A DNA stretch of 64,000 bases from Amphibacillus sediminis NBRC 103570 (GTDB lineage Bacteria; Bacillota; Bacilli; Bacillales; Amphibacillaceae): assembly GCF_001552275.1 (NCBI RefSeq), contig NZ_BCQW01000013.1, positions 1 through 64,000 on the forward strand. The letters run 5' to 3'. Both the position numbers and the translations under genes were made by a program. Under the pieces are notes generated by a model. That model was given only the letters and a program-made list of their open reading frames with translations, did no database searches and was not told the origin of the DNA. This document shows, in pieces, positions 53,201 to 60,589 of this stretch (position 1 is its first letter; every line of letters begins with the position of its first letter).

Positions 53201-56155
53201 ACGGGTGTAGCGACAGGTGAGAAAGGTCGAATCTCCCTAGTAAAAACAGGTGTAACAGATACTCCTGATGGTACAGCTACTGATAGCTTAGCAGGTGTTG
53301 AATTCTCATTATATGACGAAACAGGGACTTATCGGATTAGAACAGCAACAACCAACGAAGATGGTGAGCTGATTTTTGATAATATCTTATATGGACGTTA
53401 CCTGCTTAAGGAAGAAGGGGCACCAGATGGCTTTCTAATTAGAAATGAATGGACTGAAATTACAGTTAACGAGCCAGAGAATAACATTGAAATATTTAAT
53501 GACAAAATTGTTCGAGACGTATTGCTAGAAAAGGTGGATGCTGATTCGAACGAATATTTAGCAGGGGCAGTCTTTAAGCTTGAACATCAAAATGATAACG
53601 GCGATTGGGAAGTTGTCAGTGATGATCTAACGACTAATCAAGATGGCCAGATATTCTATCAGGATCTAGCTCCAGGGCAATATCGTTTTATTGAGACACA
53701 AGCAGCTGAACATTATCAGTTGGATGACGAACCGGTTATGTTTGAGATTAATGATGAACAAATAACGTTATCACGTGTAACGAAGGAAAACACACTTATT
53801 CCTGGATCGGTAAAATTAATAAAAGTAGATCATGAAACAGGAGAGTCACTTGCGGATGCCGTCTTTGAATTGCGTGATCAAGATGAAATGCCAATTGCTA
53901 CAGACTTAAGAACAAATGAAAATGGTGAAATCGTTGTTGAAGATCTAAGACCAGGACAATACGTATTCGTTGAAGTGGAAGCACCGTTTGGCTATCAGTT
54001 AAATCAAGAGCCACTTGAATTTGAAATTGTCCGTTCACAAGCTGACATTGAAGAGCTTGAGTTTGAAAATCAAATAGCTCTATCAGGCTTCCGTTTACAA
54101 AAGGTTGACGAAGATGATAGCAGTCAAGCTTTAGCTGAAGCTGAATTTGAACTACAAACCAGTGACAGTCAGGTTGTTCGCACCGGTCTTGTTACCAATG
54201 ATCATGGAATATTAACTGTTACTGATCTTAGACCAGGTGAATATCAACTTGTTGAGGTAAAAGCACCTGAGCATTATCAGCTAGATCAAACGCCAATTCC
54301 GTTTGAAATTGCTTTGGGTCAAGAAGAAATCATTCAGCTCGAAATGGAGAATGGTTTAATTCGGGGATCTGTAGCATTAACCAAGCTAGATCGGGATACA
54401 AAACAGCCATTGGAAGGCGTCATCTTTGAATTATTAGATGCTAACGAACAGGTGATTGAGACCGACCTCGAAACCAATCAAGACGGCTCTATATTAGTCG
54501 ATAATTTGAAGCCTGGTTTATATTACTTTAAAGAAATCCAACCTTTACCAGGTTATCATGCTAATGACCAATTGTACCCAGTCGAGGTTGTTTTATCACA
54601 GGAGGAACCAGCAGAGGTTGTCGTTGACAACGATATAATTCTAGGCAGTGTAAGTCTTACAAAGATTGATCAGGATGACTCAAGTCATAGATTGCCCGAA
54701 GCGATATTTGAATTGCAAACACCAGAAGGAGATGTCATCTTCTCAGATTTAACAACAAATGAAGAGGGTCAATTGACTGTACACGGTCTGAGACCTGGCA
54801 ACTATCAGTTTATTGAAGTCAAAGCACCTGAGCATTATCAGTTAGATCAAACGCCAATTCCGTTTGAGATTGTTTTAAATCAACAGGAAACATTAGCGTT
54901 AGAAGCTGAAAATGAGCTTATTCGCGGTTCTGTTGTCTTAACGAAAGTAGACGATGAAACGGAAGAACCATTAACAGATGTTGGCTTTGCCTTACTTGAT
55001 GCTGATCAAAATGTGATCCTAACTGATTTGAAAACAGATCAAGCCGGTCAAATCGTGGTAGAGGATCTAAAACCAGGTGAGTATTTCTTCCAAGAAACCG
55101 AGCCATTATCAGGCTACCATGCTAATGAGGATTTATATCCATTTACGATTACCTTTTCTCCAACCAGTCCAGCTCAGGTACAGGTTGAGAATGCCATTAT
55201 TCGTGGCAGTGTGCAGTTAGTTAAAGTGGACGCAGACCATGCCGATCATGTTTTAGCAGGGGCTGAATTTAATTTAGAAACAGCAGCAGGAGAACTTGTT
55301 GAGGCAGGACTTGTCACCGATGAAAACGGTCAGATTAGTGTTGATGACCTTCGTCCAGGTAGCTATCAGTTTATTGAAGTTAAAGCACCTGAGCATTATC
55401 AGCTAGATCAAACACCAATCCCATTTGAAATTGTTTTGGATCAGCAGGAAACATTAGTGTTAGAAGCTGACAATGAGATCATTCGCGGTTCAGTTGTCTT
55501 AACCAAAGTAGACGATGAAACGGAAGAACCATTAATAGGTGTTGGCTTTGTCTTACTTGATGCTGATCAAAATGTGATCCTAACTGATTTAAAAACGGAT
55601 CAAGCCGGTCAAATCGTGGTAGAGGATCTAAGACCAGGTGAGTATTTCTTCCAAGAAATCGAGCCATTATCAGGCTACCATGCTAATGAGGAGTTACATC
55701 CATTTACGATTGCCTTTTCTCCAACTAGTCCAGCTCAGGTACAGGTTGAGAATGCCATTATTCGTGGCGGTGTGCAATTAGTCAAAGTAGACGCAGACCA
55801 TGCCGATCACGTCTTAGCAGGGGCTGAGTTTAAGTTAGAAACAGCAGCAGGAGAACTTGTTGAGGCAGGACTTGTCACCGATGAAAACGGTCAGATTAGT
55901 GTTGATGATCTTCGTCCAGGTAGCTATCAATTTGTTGAGACGAAAGCACCTGAAGGTTATCAACTTAATACCAAGGCGATTAAATTTGAGGTAAGTTCTG
56001 ATCAAGTCACAGATGTAACGATTGAAAACACACAAATTATTACAGGCTTTTTACCACAAACAGGTGCGATCACCAACCCATGGATACTTGGAATAGCACT
56101 TGCTTTGATTGGAATCGGAGGCATCTTGACTGTCAAACGGAAAAGAAAGGCCTAA
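50267..56155 (+). CDS. Giant LPXTG-anchored adhesin with adhesin-type and ten Cna-B/SpaA repeats
   Basis: The protein has 1962 residues. Signal peptide (VVVLIGLLLFNVIAQPGVVAYA), then a Glu/Gln-rich linker (about 30-115). Residues about 120-985 hold successive collagen-binding/SdrC-like beta-sandwich units, with recurring xxxWxVxIN strands such as VKWEVRINYNEK, VDWQIVINRD and MNWQVTINPGQ. Residues about 986-1920 hold ten Cna-B/SpaA repeats with KVD lysines and EVKAPEHYQL-type glutamates suited to isopeptide bonds. It ends LPQTG (about 1927), a membrane segment and KRKRKA, so sortase anchors it to the wall. TTG start after a G-rich ribosome site. The last four Cna-B repeats are a recent tandem duplication. 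Confidence 0.9.
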   Translation: MVKKLNVVVLIGLLLFNVIAQPGVVAYASLQADLPEDEHHSSQEEHLLDNTSEHEQADEQFDRSQEEQAEQEQTDHQAIETETETDQQELDDQEQSLAQEENKQVEEEKDSLESTSVDVASTGNTVIEENILTSVSLTLANGDPLPNPMPNPKDEVLDLAIQYGFALPNGHGYKSGDSFHFSLPEIFKVYNQVSGNLTTSDGATIFGRYTLDMDGNIELIFNEMIENNDNIHGQLSFRTEIKEELEGDLEQEIEVEIGESEIVKIPVSFESNVATSIDKRGLPNREYNAESISWEVDFNKNLDYISNAELRDPLGEYLELSGDPADTIKLYHLRVQIDGSVIKGDLVDPASYSIEQHEGKDFKLVFHEPIHSAYRLEFATVIIDHDSTSYQNRATLVGDEINPLHAEAKVRTGRGKVLEKVAVDYDPVAQTVKWEVRINYNEKTIPSSLTVVEDYFSDGQVLLEDSFTVERITLNESGQEIASQEVSSSAYTLNNSTNSDDDKGFVFQFNDTIDQAYKLTYLTTFADRLLEDGTVDNQVSFNGEESSAGQRVEQGAIRKSLGAIDYQNKTVDWQIVINRDQQVMNNVVLTDYFTNGGLTLNLDTLTITEGGTPLSKDDYSVLLDPSGDQFTIEFHKTIENEIRMSYQTDFDYTERHDLTLNRLPNRAKITWQDYSNRHFERESEAIFTPDVYTQENGHKSGSYNAITKEITWTIGVNYNLLDLDNAKVVDFIKQNQNLNEDSIRIYEGILSSSSNQLTKGEDITDNFELRLGESQGQPTIEIELGDIDSAYIIEFTTSLEGEIIAEGYDNQAFLNSANYDEAELNARVSVTDGGNYTKKIGSQDGMVMNWQVTINPGQSSLPGPVILRDTLSDNQVLLEDEIKVYETNVTASGHLSKAAELVEEEDYTLTINEQDGQYTLNISFEDGISRAYIVEYKSFLMAADRDHVSNDAVLLVRETIKDGNMDDSKVYQVRITTGTGVATGEKGRISLVKTGVTDTPDGTATDSLAGVEFSLYDETGTYRIRTATTNEDGELIFDNILYGRYLLKEEGAPDGFLIRNEWTEITVNEPENNIEIFNDKIVRDVLLEKVDADSNEYLAGAVFKLEHQNDNGDWEVVSDDLTTNQDGQIFYQDLAPGQYRFIETQAAEHYQLDDEPVMFEINDEQITLSRVTKENTLIPGSVKLIKVDHETGESLADAVFELRDQDEMPIATDLRTNENGEIVVEDLRPGQYVFVEVEAPFGYQLNQEPLEFEIVRSQADIEELEFENQIALSGFRLQKVDEDDSSQALAEAEFELQTSDSQVVRTGLVTNDHGILTVTDLRPGEYQLVEVKAPEHYQLDQTPIPFEIALGQEEIIQLEMENGLIRGSVALTKLDRDTKQPLEGVIFELLDANEQVIETDLETNQDGSILVDNLKPGLYYFKEIQPLPGYHANDQLYPVEVVLSQEEPAEVVVDNDIILGSVSLTKIDQDDSSHRLPEAIFELQTPEGDVIFSDLTTNEEGQLTVHGLRPGNYQFIEVKAPEHYQLDQTPIPFEIVLNQQETLALEAENELIRGSVVLTKVDDETEEPLTDVGFALLDADQNVILTDLKTDQAGQIVVEDLKPGEYFFQETEPLSGYHANEDLYPFTITFSPTSPAQVQVENAIIRGSVQLVKVDADHADHVLAGAEFNLETAAGELVEAGLVTDENGQISVDDLRPGSYQFIEVKAPEHYQLDQTPIPFEIVLDQQETLVLEADNEIIRGSVVLTKVDDETEEPLIGVGFVLLDADQNVILTDLKTDQAGQIVVEDLRPGEYFFQEIEPLSGYHANEELHPFTIAFSPTSPAQVQVENAIIRGGVQLVKVDADHADHVLAGAEFKLETAAGELVEAGLVTDENGQISVDDLRPGSYQFVETKAPEGYQLNTKAIKFEVSSDQVTDVTIENTQIITGFLPQTGAITNPWILGIALALIGIGGILTVKRKRKA
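54918..56039 (+). repeat. Tandem 561-bp duplication inside the adhesin gene
   Basis: The segments starting near 54918 and 55479 are nearly identical with a 561-bp period (187 codons, exactly two Cna-B repeats). The near-identity at DNA level, including synonymous sites, marks a recent in-frame duplication. The second unit diverges only near its C-terminal end. Confidence 0.85.
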
Positions 56156-56160
56156 CGGGT

Positions 56161-56198
56161 CTAACGCTACTTTATTTTTTAGAATAAGGTAGCGTTAG
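56161..56198 (+). terminator. Hairpin between adhesin and sortase genes
   Basis: Perfect 10-bp arms CTAACGCTAC (56161-56170) and GTAGCGTTAG (56189-56198). The downstream TATTCTTT is a weak U-tract, so it probably lowers sortase expression relative to the adhesin rather than separating them fully. Confidence 0.6.
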
Positions 56199-56217
56199 TA
56201 TTCTTTGGAGGGAGAAC

Positions 56218-56883
56218 ATGTTAAGAAAAAAAGTCGGTATTCTTTTAATTGTAGTCGGCATTTTTCTTTTTTCGCTTTATCCAATTATGGATTATCTTGT
56301 TACGCCCTTTATGATCAATAAATTGCATAGCGAAATGCTTGCAATGGATGCAGAGACTTATGCAAAAAATCAAGCTCGAGAGATCGAAATTAGCTATGAT
56401 TTCGACAGTGTAGAAAATCTGCCTCTGTTGACAACTGAATTAGAATTAGATCCTAATCTTGTTATTGGTGAAATTCTTATTCCTAGCGTTGATATTCATT
56501 TGCCGATCGTAAAAGGAACGAATAATCAGTCATTACGGTTAGGGATTGGAACAATGAAAAAAGATCAAGAAATGGGAAAAGGAAACTATGCCTTGGCTGG
56601 CCATAACTCTCGAAATCCCGCTCAATTCTTTGCACCGTTAAGAAAAGTCAGTCGAGATGATTACATTTATTTGACAGATAAGCAACACATGTATACTTAT
56701 CAAGTGGATACGATTGAGATTGTTAGCCCTGATCGGATCGATGTCATCTTTGATCAGGAGGAACAGGAAGCACGGATTACTCTAGTGAGTTGCTATAGTC
56801 ATGACGGCTCTGATCGTATTGTTGTACAAGGGAAATTAGTTAGTCAGACCCCATATGATGAAGATTGGGAGAAAGAGATTTAA
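56218..56883 (+). CDS. Sortase, probably dedicated to the upstream adhesin
   Basis: This 221-residue transpeptidase has an N-terminal signal anchor (VGILLIVVGIFLFSLYPIMDYLV). The catalytic triad is visible: H129 in LAGHNSR, C192 in TLVSCYSHDGSDR and R200. The layout is class A-like or class D-like. It would cleave LPQTG between T and G and join the protein to cell-wall peptide. GGAGGGAG precedes the ATG, 62 bp after the adhesin stop. Confidence 0.88.
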   Translation: MLRKKVGILLIVVGIFLFSLYPIMDYLVTPFMINKLHSEMLAMDAETYAKNQAREIEISYDFDSVENLPLLTTELELDPNLVIGEILIPSVDIHLPIVKGTNNQSLRLGIGTMKKDQEMGKGNYALAGHNSRNPAQFFAPLRKVSRDDYIYLTDKQHMYTYQVDTIEIVSPDRIDVIFDQEEQEARITLVSCYSHDGSDRIVVQGKLVSQTPYDEDWEKEI

Positions 56884-56913
56884 CTTTATTCAGCAGTAGT
56901 CTCCTACTTTTAT
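56882..56913 (+). repeat. Family-2 repeat remnant, copy 5
   Basis: Only the first ~30 bp (AACTTTATTCAGCAGTAGTC, then TCCTACTTTTAT) remain before family-1 copy H takes over at the TTTAT. Confidence 0.5.
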
Positions 56914-57085
56914 CGCAGTGTACTGTCTGGGGCTTTTGTAAGCCTCCCACTTCAAGAAATAAGGGCACACGTCATGTCTGAGTAGGGGATGGAGGAAGCT
57001 AACTAAGTTCGCGACGTCGTGTCGCAACGTCTGCACGAGCACATCCTATGCGTCGAAACCCCCACTGAACGAAGTTTCATTTTAT
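56909..57085 (+). mobile_element. Family-1 structured repeat, copy H (internally deleted, 177 bp)
   Basis: Bounded by TTTAT at 56909-56913 and 57081-57085. It lacks the GCGATTACTCGCCC stretch and the central CAGCCAGTAACGG block, but keeps both ends. Confidence 0.8.
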
Positions 57086-57217
57086 AAGTGGTGATGGACG
57101 CTCGCAAACTTAATGAATAACTTGTTTTACGCGTAGGAGGGTTTTTAATAACAAATGTTGTTAATTTTCTGCACCAATGGCTACAGTTAGCGTTATTAGT
57201 ATCTGTCATATATAAAA

Positions 57218-57262
57218 CAGCCTCAAGGTTTTTGCACATTTGTGCCTAACCTTGAGGCTGTT
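57218..57262. terminator. Strong bidirectional terminator after the peptide gene
   Basis: Arms AAAACAGCCTCAAGGTT and AACCTTGAGGCTGTTTT form a 17-bp perfect stem with A/T-rich ends on both strands. It ends the minus-strand receptor-peptide operon. Confidence 0.9.
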
Positions 57263-57301
57263 TTAATAAATAAAATGACTAGATTATCTTTTACAAAAAA
57301 C

Positions 57302-57436
57302 TTATATACCATCATTTCCCGGATCTCTAAAAAGACTGATTGTACCGGTATCAGTTGATTGCTCGGCTGGTGCATTTAATGAAAAACCAGCTAGAATTGT
57401 AATGGTAACGAGCAATGAAACGACTAACTTTTTCAT
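57302..57436 (-). CDS. Candidate secreted signalling pre-peptide (AimP/Phr-like), 44 residues
   Basis: A 44-codon gene too short for most gene callers. The peptide starts MKKLVVSLLVTITILAGFSL, a classic signal sequence, then a polar part NAPAEQSTDTGT, and ends ISLFRDPGNDGI. This is the layout of Phr and AimP pre-pro-peptides, which are exported, trimmed and re-imported as C-terminal 5-10-mers. A perfect AAAGGAGGTGAG lies 9 bp before the ATG. It begins 28 bp after the receptor stop and is followed by a strong terminator, so the two form one transcript. The mature form cannot be fixed; the last 6-9 residues are the best candidate. It does not end in the RGA known from SPbeta-group arbitrium peptides. 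Confidence 0.75.
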   Translation of the reverse strand: MKKLVVSLLVTITILAGFSLNAPAEQSTDTGTISLFRDPGNDGI

Positions 57437-57464
57437 CTATTCTCACCTCCTTTACTGTATCAAT

Positions 57465-58487
57465 TTATAATGTATTTAAAGCATTGAGGGGTAAACGAGC
57501 AAAAAAATGGTCCCCTTGCTTTTCAATAAAGTCATTGTAAGATTGCCTCAAAAGACGTGAGTCTCGACGTGCTCTCCCTAAATAGTATTTGGTAAAGGGG
57601 GTTACTTTAGTGACTTTTGTTAGTAAGCTCTCAGCTAACTTTAGCTCACCTCGTGCTATGGCTAAATGGGCTTGTTCACTAATATCTGATGTTATGATTC
57701 CTTCAGGTTTGTTAAAATGAGCATAAATAAATGGTCTATTTTGATGATTAATGATAGTTAGTAGACGTTTCATTTTAAGCTCTTTTCCTATTCGATATGC
57801 TTCTTCTAAATGGTAAATTGCAGAGTCGAAATCATCGAAAATGTAAGTTAGACATAAGTGATTATGTAAGTTGGCTAGGTTAGCACGGTTATACGTTCCG
57901 GCTAATGCATTATAGCCATATTTACGCGCAAGAAGCATTTCATTACTTTTCCAGTGGAAAAAGAACTGAGCAATATCTAGACGGTGTTCAAGTAAAGGGA
58001 GTAAAACAATATGATTAACCTCTTTAACATCTTCCTCGAATTGATCCAGTTTATTAACAATTAGACCATTTTCAGAAAAAATAATATGTACTGAAAAAGC
58101 TAGGTATTGGATTAAGCATTTTAATGCTCGATCAGTTGTCTTAATTAGTTTTAATTGTTCGAGAATTTTTTCTAATGGAAGGGTGGAATCTTGTTTAGCT
58201 AATGAGAGTTCAAAGAAAAAGGCCCAATCTCTATTTAATTGAAAAGGAAGCTCTTTATTTCTTGCAATCAATTGCTTTAGCTCTAGAATATGGTCATTGG
58301 CAAACAAATACTCTAACCCAACACACATTGAGTAGGGGTCCCTGGTCGCTAAAAAGTAATCACGTAAGGCACGATCATGATCTAGCTGTGCTACATGCTC
58401 ATTTAACCATATGTAGAATTGCTCGGCATTTAAATGGTGATATTGATGTAACAGAGTTTCACCCACTACATTGTCAATCTCAAACAT
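57465..58487 (-). CDS. AimR-like (arbitrium/RRNPP) peptide receptor
   Basis: This 340-residue all-helical protein of TPR-like repeats has middle and C-terminal parts that line up by eye with phage AimR receptors: ALRDYFLATRDPYSMCVGLEY early, YNALAGTYNRANLANLHNHL in the middle, YLGRARRDSRLLRQSYNDFI then GDHFFARLPLNAL at the end. Known AimR proteins have about 380 residues with an N-terminal helix-turn-helix. Here the N-terminus is about 40 residues shorter and a TAG stop directly precedes the ATG in frame, so no longer form is possible. AGAGGT is the ribosome site. It may bind the peptide encoded 28 bp downstream. It may act through protein contacts rather than DNA. Confidence 0.7.
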   Translation of the reverse strand: MFEIDNVVGETLLHQYHHLNAEQFYIWLNEHVAQLDHDRALRDYFLATRDPYSMCVGLEYLFANDHILELKQLIARNKELPFQLNRDWAFFFELSLAKQDSTLPLEKILEQLKLIKTTDRALKCLIQYLAFSVHIIFSENGLIVNKLDQFEEDVKEVNHIVLLPLLEHRLDIAQFFFHWKSNEMLLARKYGYNALAGTYNRANLANLHNHLCLTYIFDDFDSAIYHLEEAYRIGKELKMKRLLTIINHQNRPFIYAHFNKPEGIITSDISEQAHLAIARGELKLAESLLTKVTKVTPFTKYYLGRARRDSRLLRQSYNDFIEKQGDHFFARLPLNALNTL

Positions 58488-58521
58488 CTAAATTACCTCT
58501 TTCCTGGAAAAATTGCTAATT

Positions 58522-58551
58522 ATATTATTTCATATTATCATTTTTTTACAA
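58522..58551 (-). promoter_or_regulatory. Predicted promoter of the receptor-peptide operon
   Basis: On the minus strand TTGTAA (58551-58546) and TAATAT (58527-58522), 18 bp apart, 35 bp upstream of the receptor start. Confidence 0.4.
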
Positions 58552-58857
58552 GTGGAATGACGACACTTTCGTTCATCAAATACCATGACGGTTTTACAAA
58601 TATAGACAAAAAGTTACAAATTTCCACATTTTATGAGTGGGAAAGATACTGAACAGTCAATTAAACTCATTTGTCCAATAAGTGAGGCAATGGCTGAATA
58701 GTGGGGATAAGATTTTTGGTAATAGAGAAAGCGCCTTCCTATTAATCATCCATCTAAATACAAAGAAAAAGGATAATTATTAACGTGTAAATGGTATAAT
58801 GAGAATTCTAGTAGCAGACAATAACACCTCTCTTTTCTATATCAACTAATCTTTTGC
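58552..58857. other. Intergenic region upstream of the receptor gene
   Basis: No gene seen. AT-rich, with several TTGTAA-like motifs on the minus strand. If the receptor or a partner regulates this operon, its site would be expected here. Confidence 0.35.
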
Positions 58858-59787
58858 TTAGTTAAAAATGATTGTTTTACACCAATCTAGAATTGCCTGC
58901 ATCACCTGATCACGGTTTAATTCGAACAGCATCTCATGTCTCCCATTAGCATATAGCTGACAGTCTATCCGCTTAACTCCCATTTTTCGATAGCTATTTA
59001 TCACAGCTGTTACTCCTTTGCCATGTTTCCCAACTGGATCACGTTCCCCACTAATAAAAAACAACGGTAGATTACGATTAATTTTTTCCATTTCTCTTAA
59101 GCGGTGAATTCGAGCTAAACCGGTCAATAAATCATCGTAGAATCCGGCTGTTGCAATATGACCACAAAAGGGGTCATCAATATAAGTCTGGACAGCTGAA
59201 GGATCGCTGCTCAGCCAATCGTAGTCAGATTTTATTTCGGTAATACCTTTGTTATATTGACCAAATGTTAGTTTGTGTAAAAGAGGGCTAGGGTGTTTAG
59301 AGCCATAACGTTTTTTTTGCCAGCGCGCAATCCATCGCCCAAATGCACCAAGCACACCAGGGTCACCTGCTGTTCCTGATAAAATAACCGCATCTACCTG
59401 ATTTGAATAACGCTGAATAAAGCGTCGCGTTACGAATGAGCCCATACTATGTCCGAGCATAATAATCGGTAGATTCGGAGCTTCCGAACGAATAAAAGCA
59501 TTTATTTCATTTACATCATCAACCACTCGTTCGAACCCTTCATTTTCAGAGAAAAACCCCATTATCCCCATTTTTTCTCCTGTTTGACCATGCCCACGTT
59601 GATCATGAGCGTAAACGAGTATGCCGTGATGGTTTAGGAAGTGAGCAAATTGATGATATCGTCCACTATGTTCGGCCATACCGTGGATAATATGGATAAT
59701 AGCCTTTGGCTTGGTAGTCTTAGTTGTCCATTTTCTTAAAAAAATAGTTTGCTGATCTGACATTGTTAACCAAACATGCTTTGACAT
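58858..59787 (-). CDS. Alpha/beta hydrolase, monoacylglycerol lipase/lysophospholipase type
   Basis: The protein has 309 residues in the Hydrolase_4 family: HGMAEHSGRYHQFAHFL, YAHDQRGHGQTGE, nucleophile elbow LGHSMGSFVTRRF, acid in FISGERDPVG and histidine in NGRHEMLFE. It has no signal peptide, so it is cytoplasmic. It would hydrolyse monoglycerides or lysolipids; the natural substrate is unknown. AAAGGGAG precedes the ATG. Monocistronic, preceded by family-1 copy I. Confidence 0.85.
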   Translation of the reverse strand: MSKHVWLTMSDQQTIFLRKWTTKTTKPKAIIHIIHGMAEHSGRYHQFAHFLNHHGILVYAHDQRGHGQTGEKMGIMGFFSENEGFERVVDDVNEINAFIRSEAPNLPIIMLGHSMGSFVTRRFIQRYSNQVDAVILSGTAGDPGVLGAFGRWIARWQKKRYGSKHPSPLLHKLTFGQYNKGITEIKSDYDWLSSDPSAVQTYIDDPFCGHIATAGFYDDLLTGLARIHRLREMEKINRNLPLFFISGERDPVGKHGKGVTAVINSYRKMGVKRIDCQLYANGRHEMLFELNRDQVMQAILDWCKTIIFN

Positions 59788-59836
59788 TATTGCTCAGCTC
59801 CCTTTCAATTTCTGTTTTATAAGATTTAATTATAAT

Positions 59837-60088
59837 ATAAAGTGAAACTTCGTTCAGTGGGGGGCGACGCATAGGATGTGCTTGTGCGGATGTTGCGACA
59901 CGACGTTGTGAACTTAGTCAGCTTCCTCCATCTCCCACTGAACGTTAGTTGAACCAATTTGACCGTTACTGGCTGTTGGATTTCCCACTTAGACATGACG
60001 TGTGCCCTTATTTCTTGAAGTGGGAGGCTTACAAAAGCCCTTCGATGAGGCGAGTAATCGCAGCCCCAGCCAGTTATACTGCGATAAA
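59837..60088 (-). mobile_element. Family-1 structured repeat, copy I (full length, inverted)
   Basis: Minus-strand copy bounded by ATAAA at 59837-59841 and 60084-60088. It lies 50 bp upstream of the lipase gene, so it may contribute to or interrupt that promoter. Confidence 0.85.
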
Positions 60089-60512
60089 AAAAGCAAGCCA
60101 TGGAGGGGTAGACCTTAGTCACGCAAGAAAAAAATTTATACTTTAAAAGGTTAAAAGTGATTAGACAGTTCATAGCAGGGTTACAAGACTCGTAGGGTCC
60201 TAGTCTACTAGTATGATGTAAGAATAGATTCTTTCCATGCTAACTTGTATTAAAAATTGAAGTTAGTGTGAGCTATTGTGTTAGGAGAAAGACGGTAATG
60301 TTAAGTGGAAAGGTACAGATTTTTGCTGTTATGATTTCAAAATGGGGTAGGGATGTCTGCCTTGTACAAATAAACAGGTTTTGCAAGATTGATGATCTTA
60401 AAAAACATCATGTATAGCTGGACGTCAAGCTATTTTGTGCTATCAATGTTATCAGTAAATGCGAAAGGGATTGAGCTCGGTTATAAAATAGTGTGTACCA
60501 AATCACTCATAC
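60089..60512. other. Intergenic region without recognised genes
   Basis: I see only short frames lacking ribosome sites. A 91-codon frame from 60389 runs into the terminator and the GntR gene on the other strand and is not credible. Confidence 0.5.
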
Positions 60513-60547
60513 CCAGTTTGACCGATTTTTACCTATGGTCAAACTGG
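60513..60547 (-). terminator. Terminator of the GntR-type regulator
   Basis: Perfect 11-bp arms CCAGTTTGACC (60513-60523) and GGTCAAACTGG (60537-60547), 43 bp past the regulator stop. U-tract weak. Confidence 0.6.
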
Positions 60548-60589
60548 ATTCTTATGTATTCAGCGTTCATTCATATTTTACTCAATCGT

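Noticed and set aside
54918-55667. Minus-strand frames of 62 codons inside the adhesin gene (two near-identical)
   Set aside because: They are antisense shadows of the duplicated Cna-B repeats.
57302-58487. Arbitrium system as evidence of a prophage
   Set aside because: No integrase, terminase, portal, tail, lysis or other phage genes lie within 15 kb on either side; the neighbours are an adhesin-sortase locus and a lipase.
13177-60088. Possible CRISPR or satellite array formed by the family-1 repeats
   Set aside because: Copies are about 250 bp, dispersed over 47 kb, on both strands and without regular spacers.
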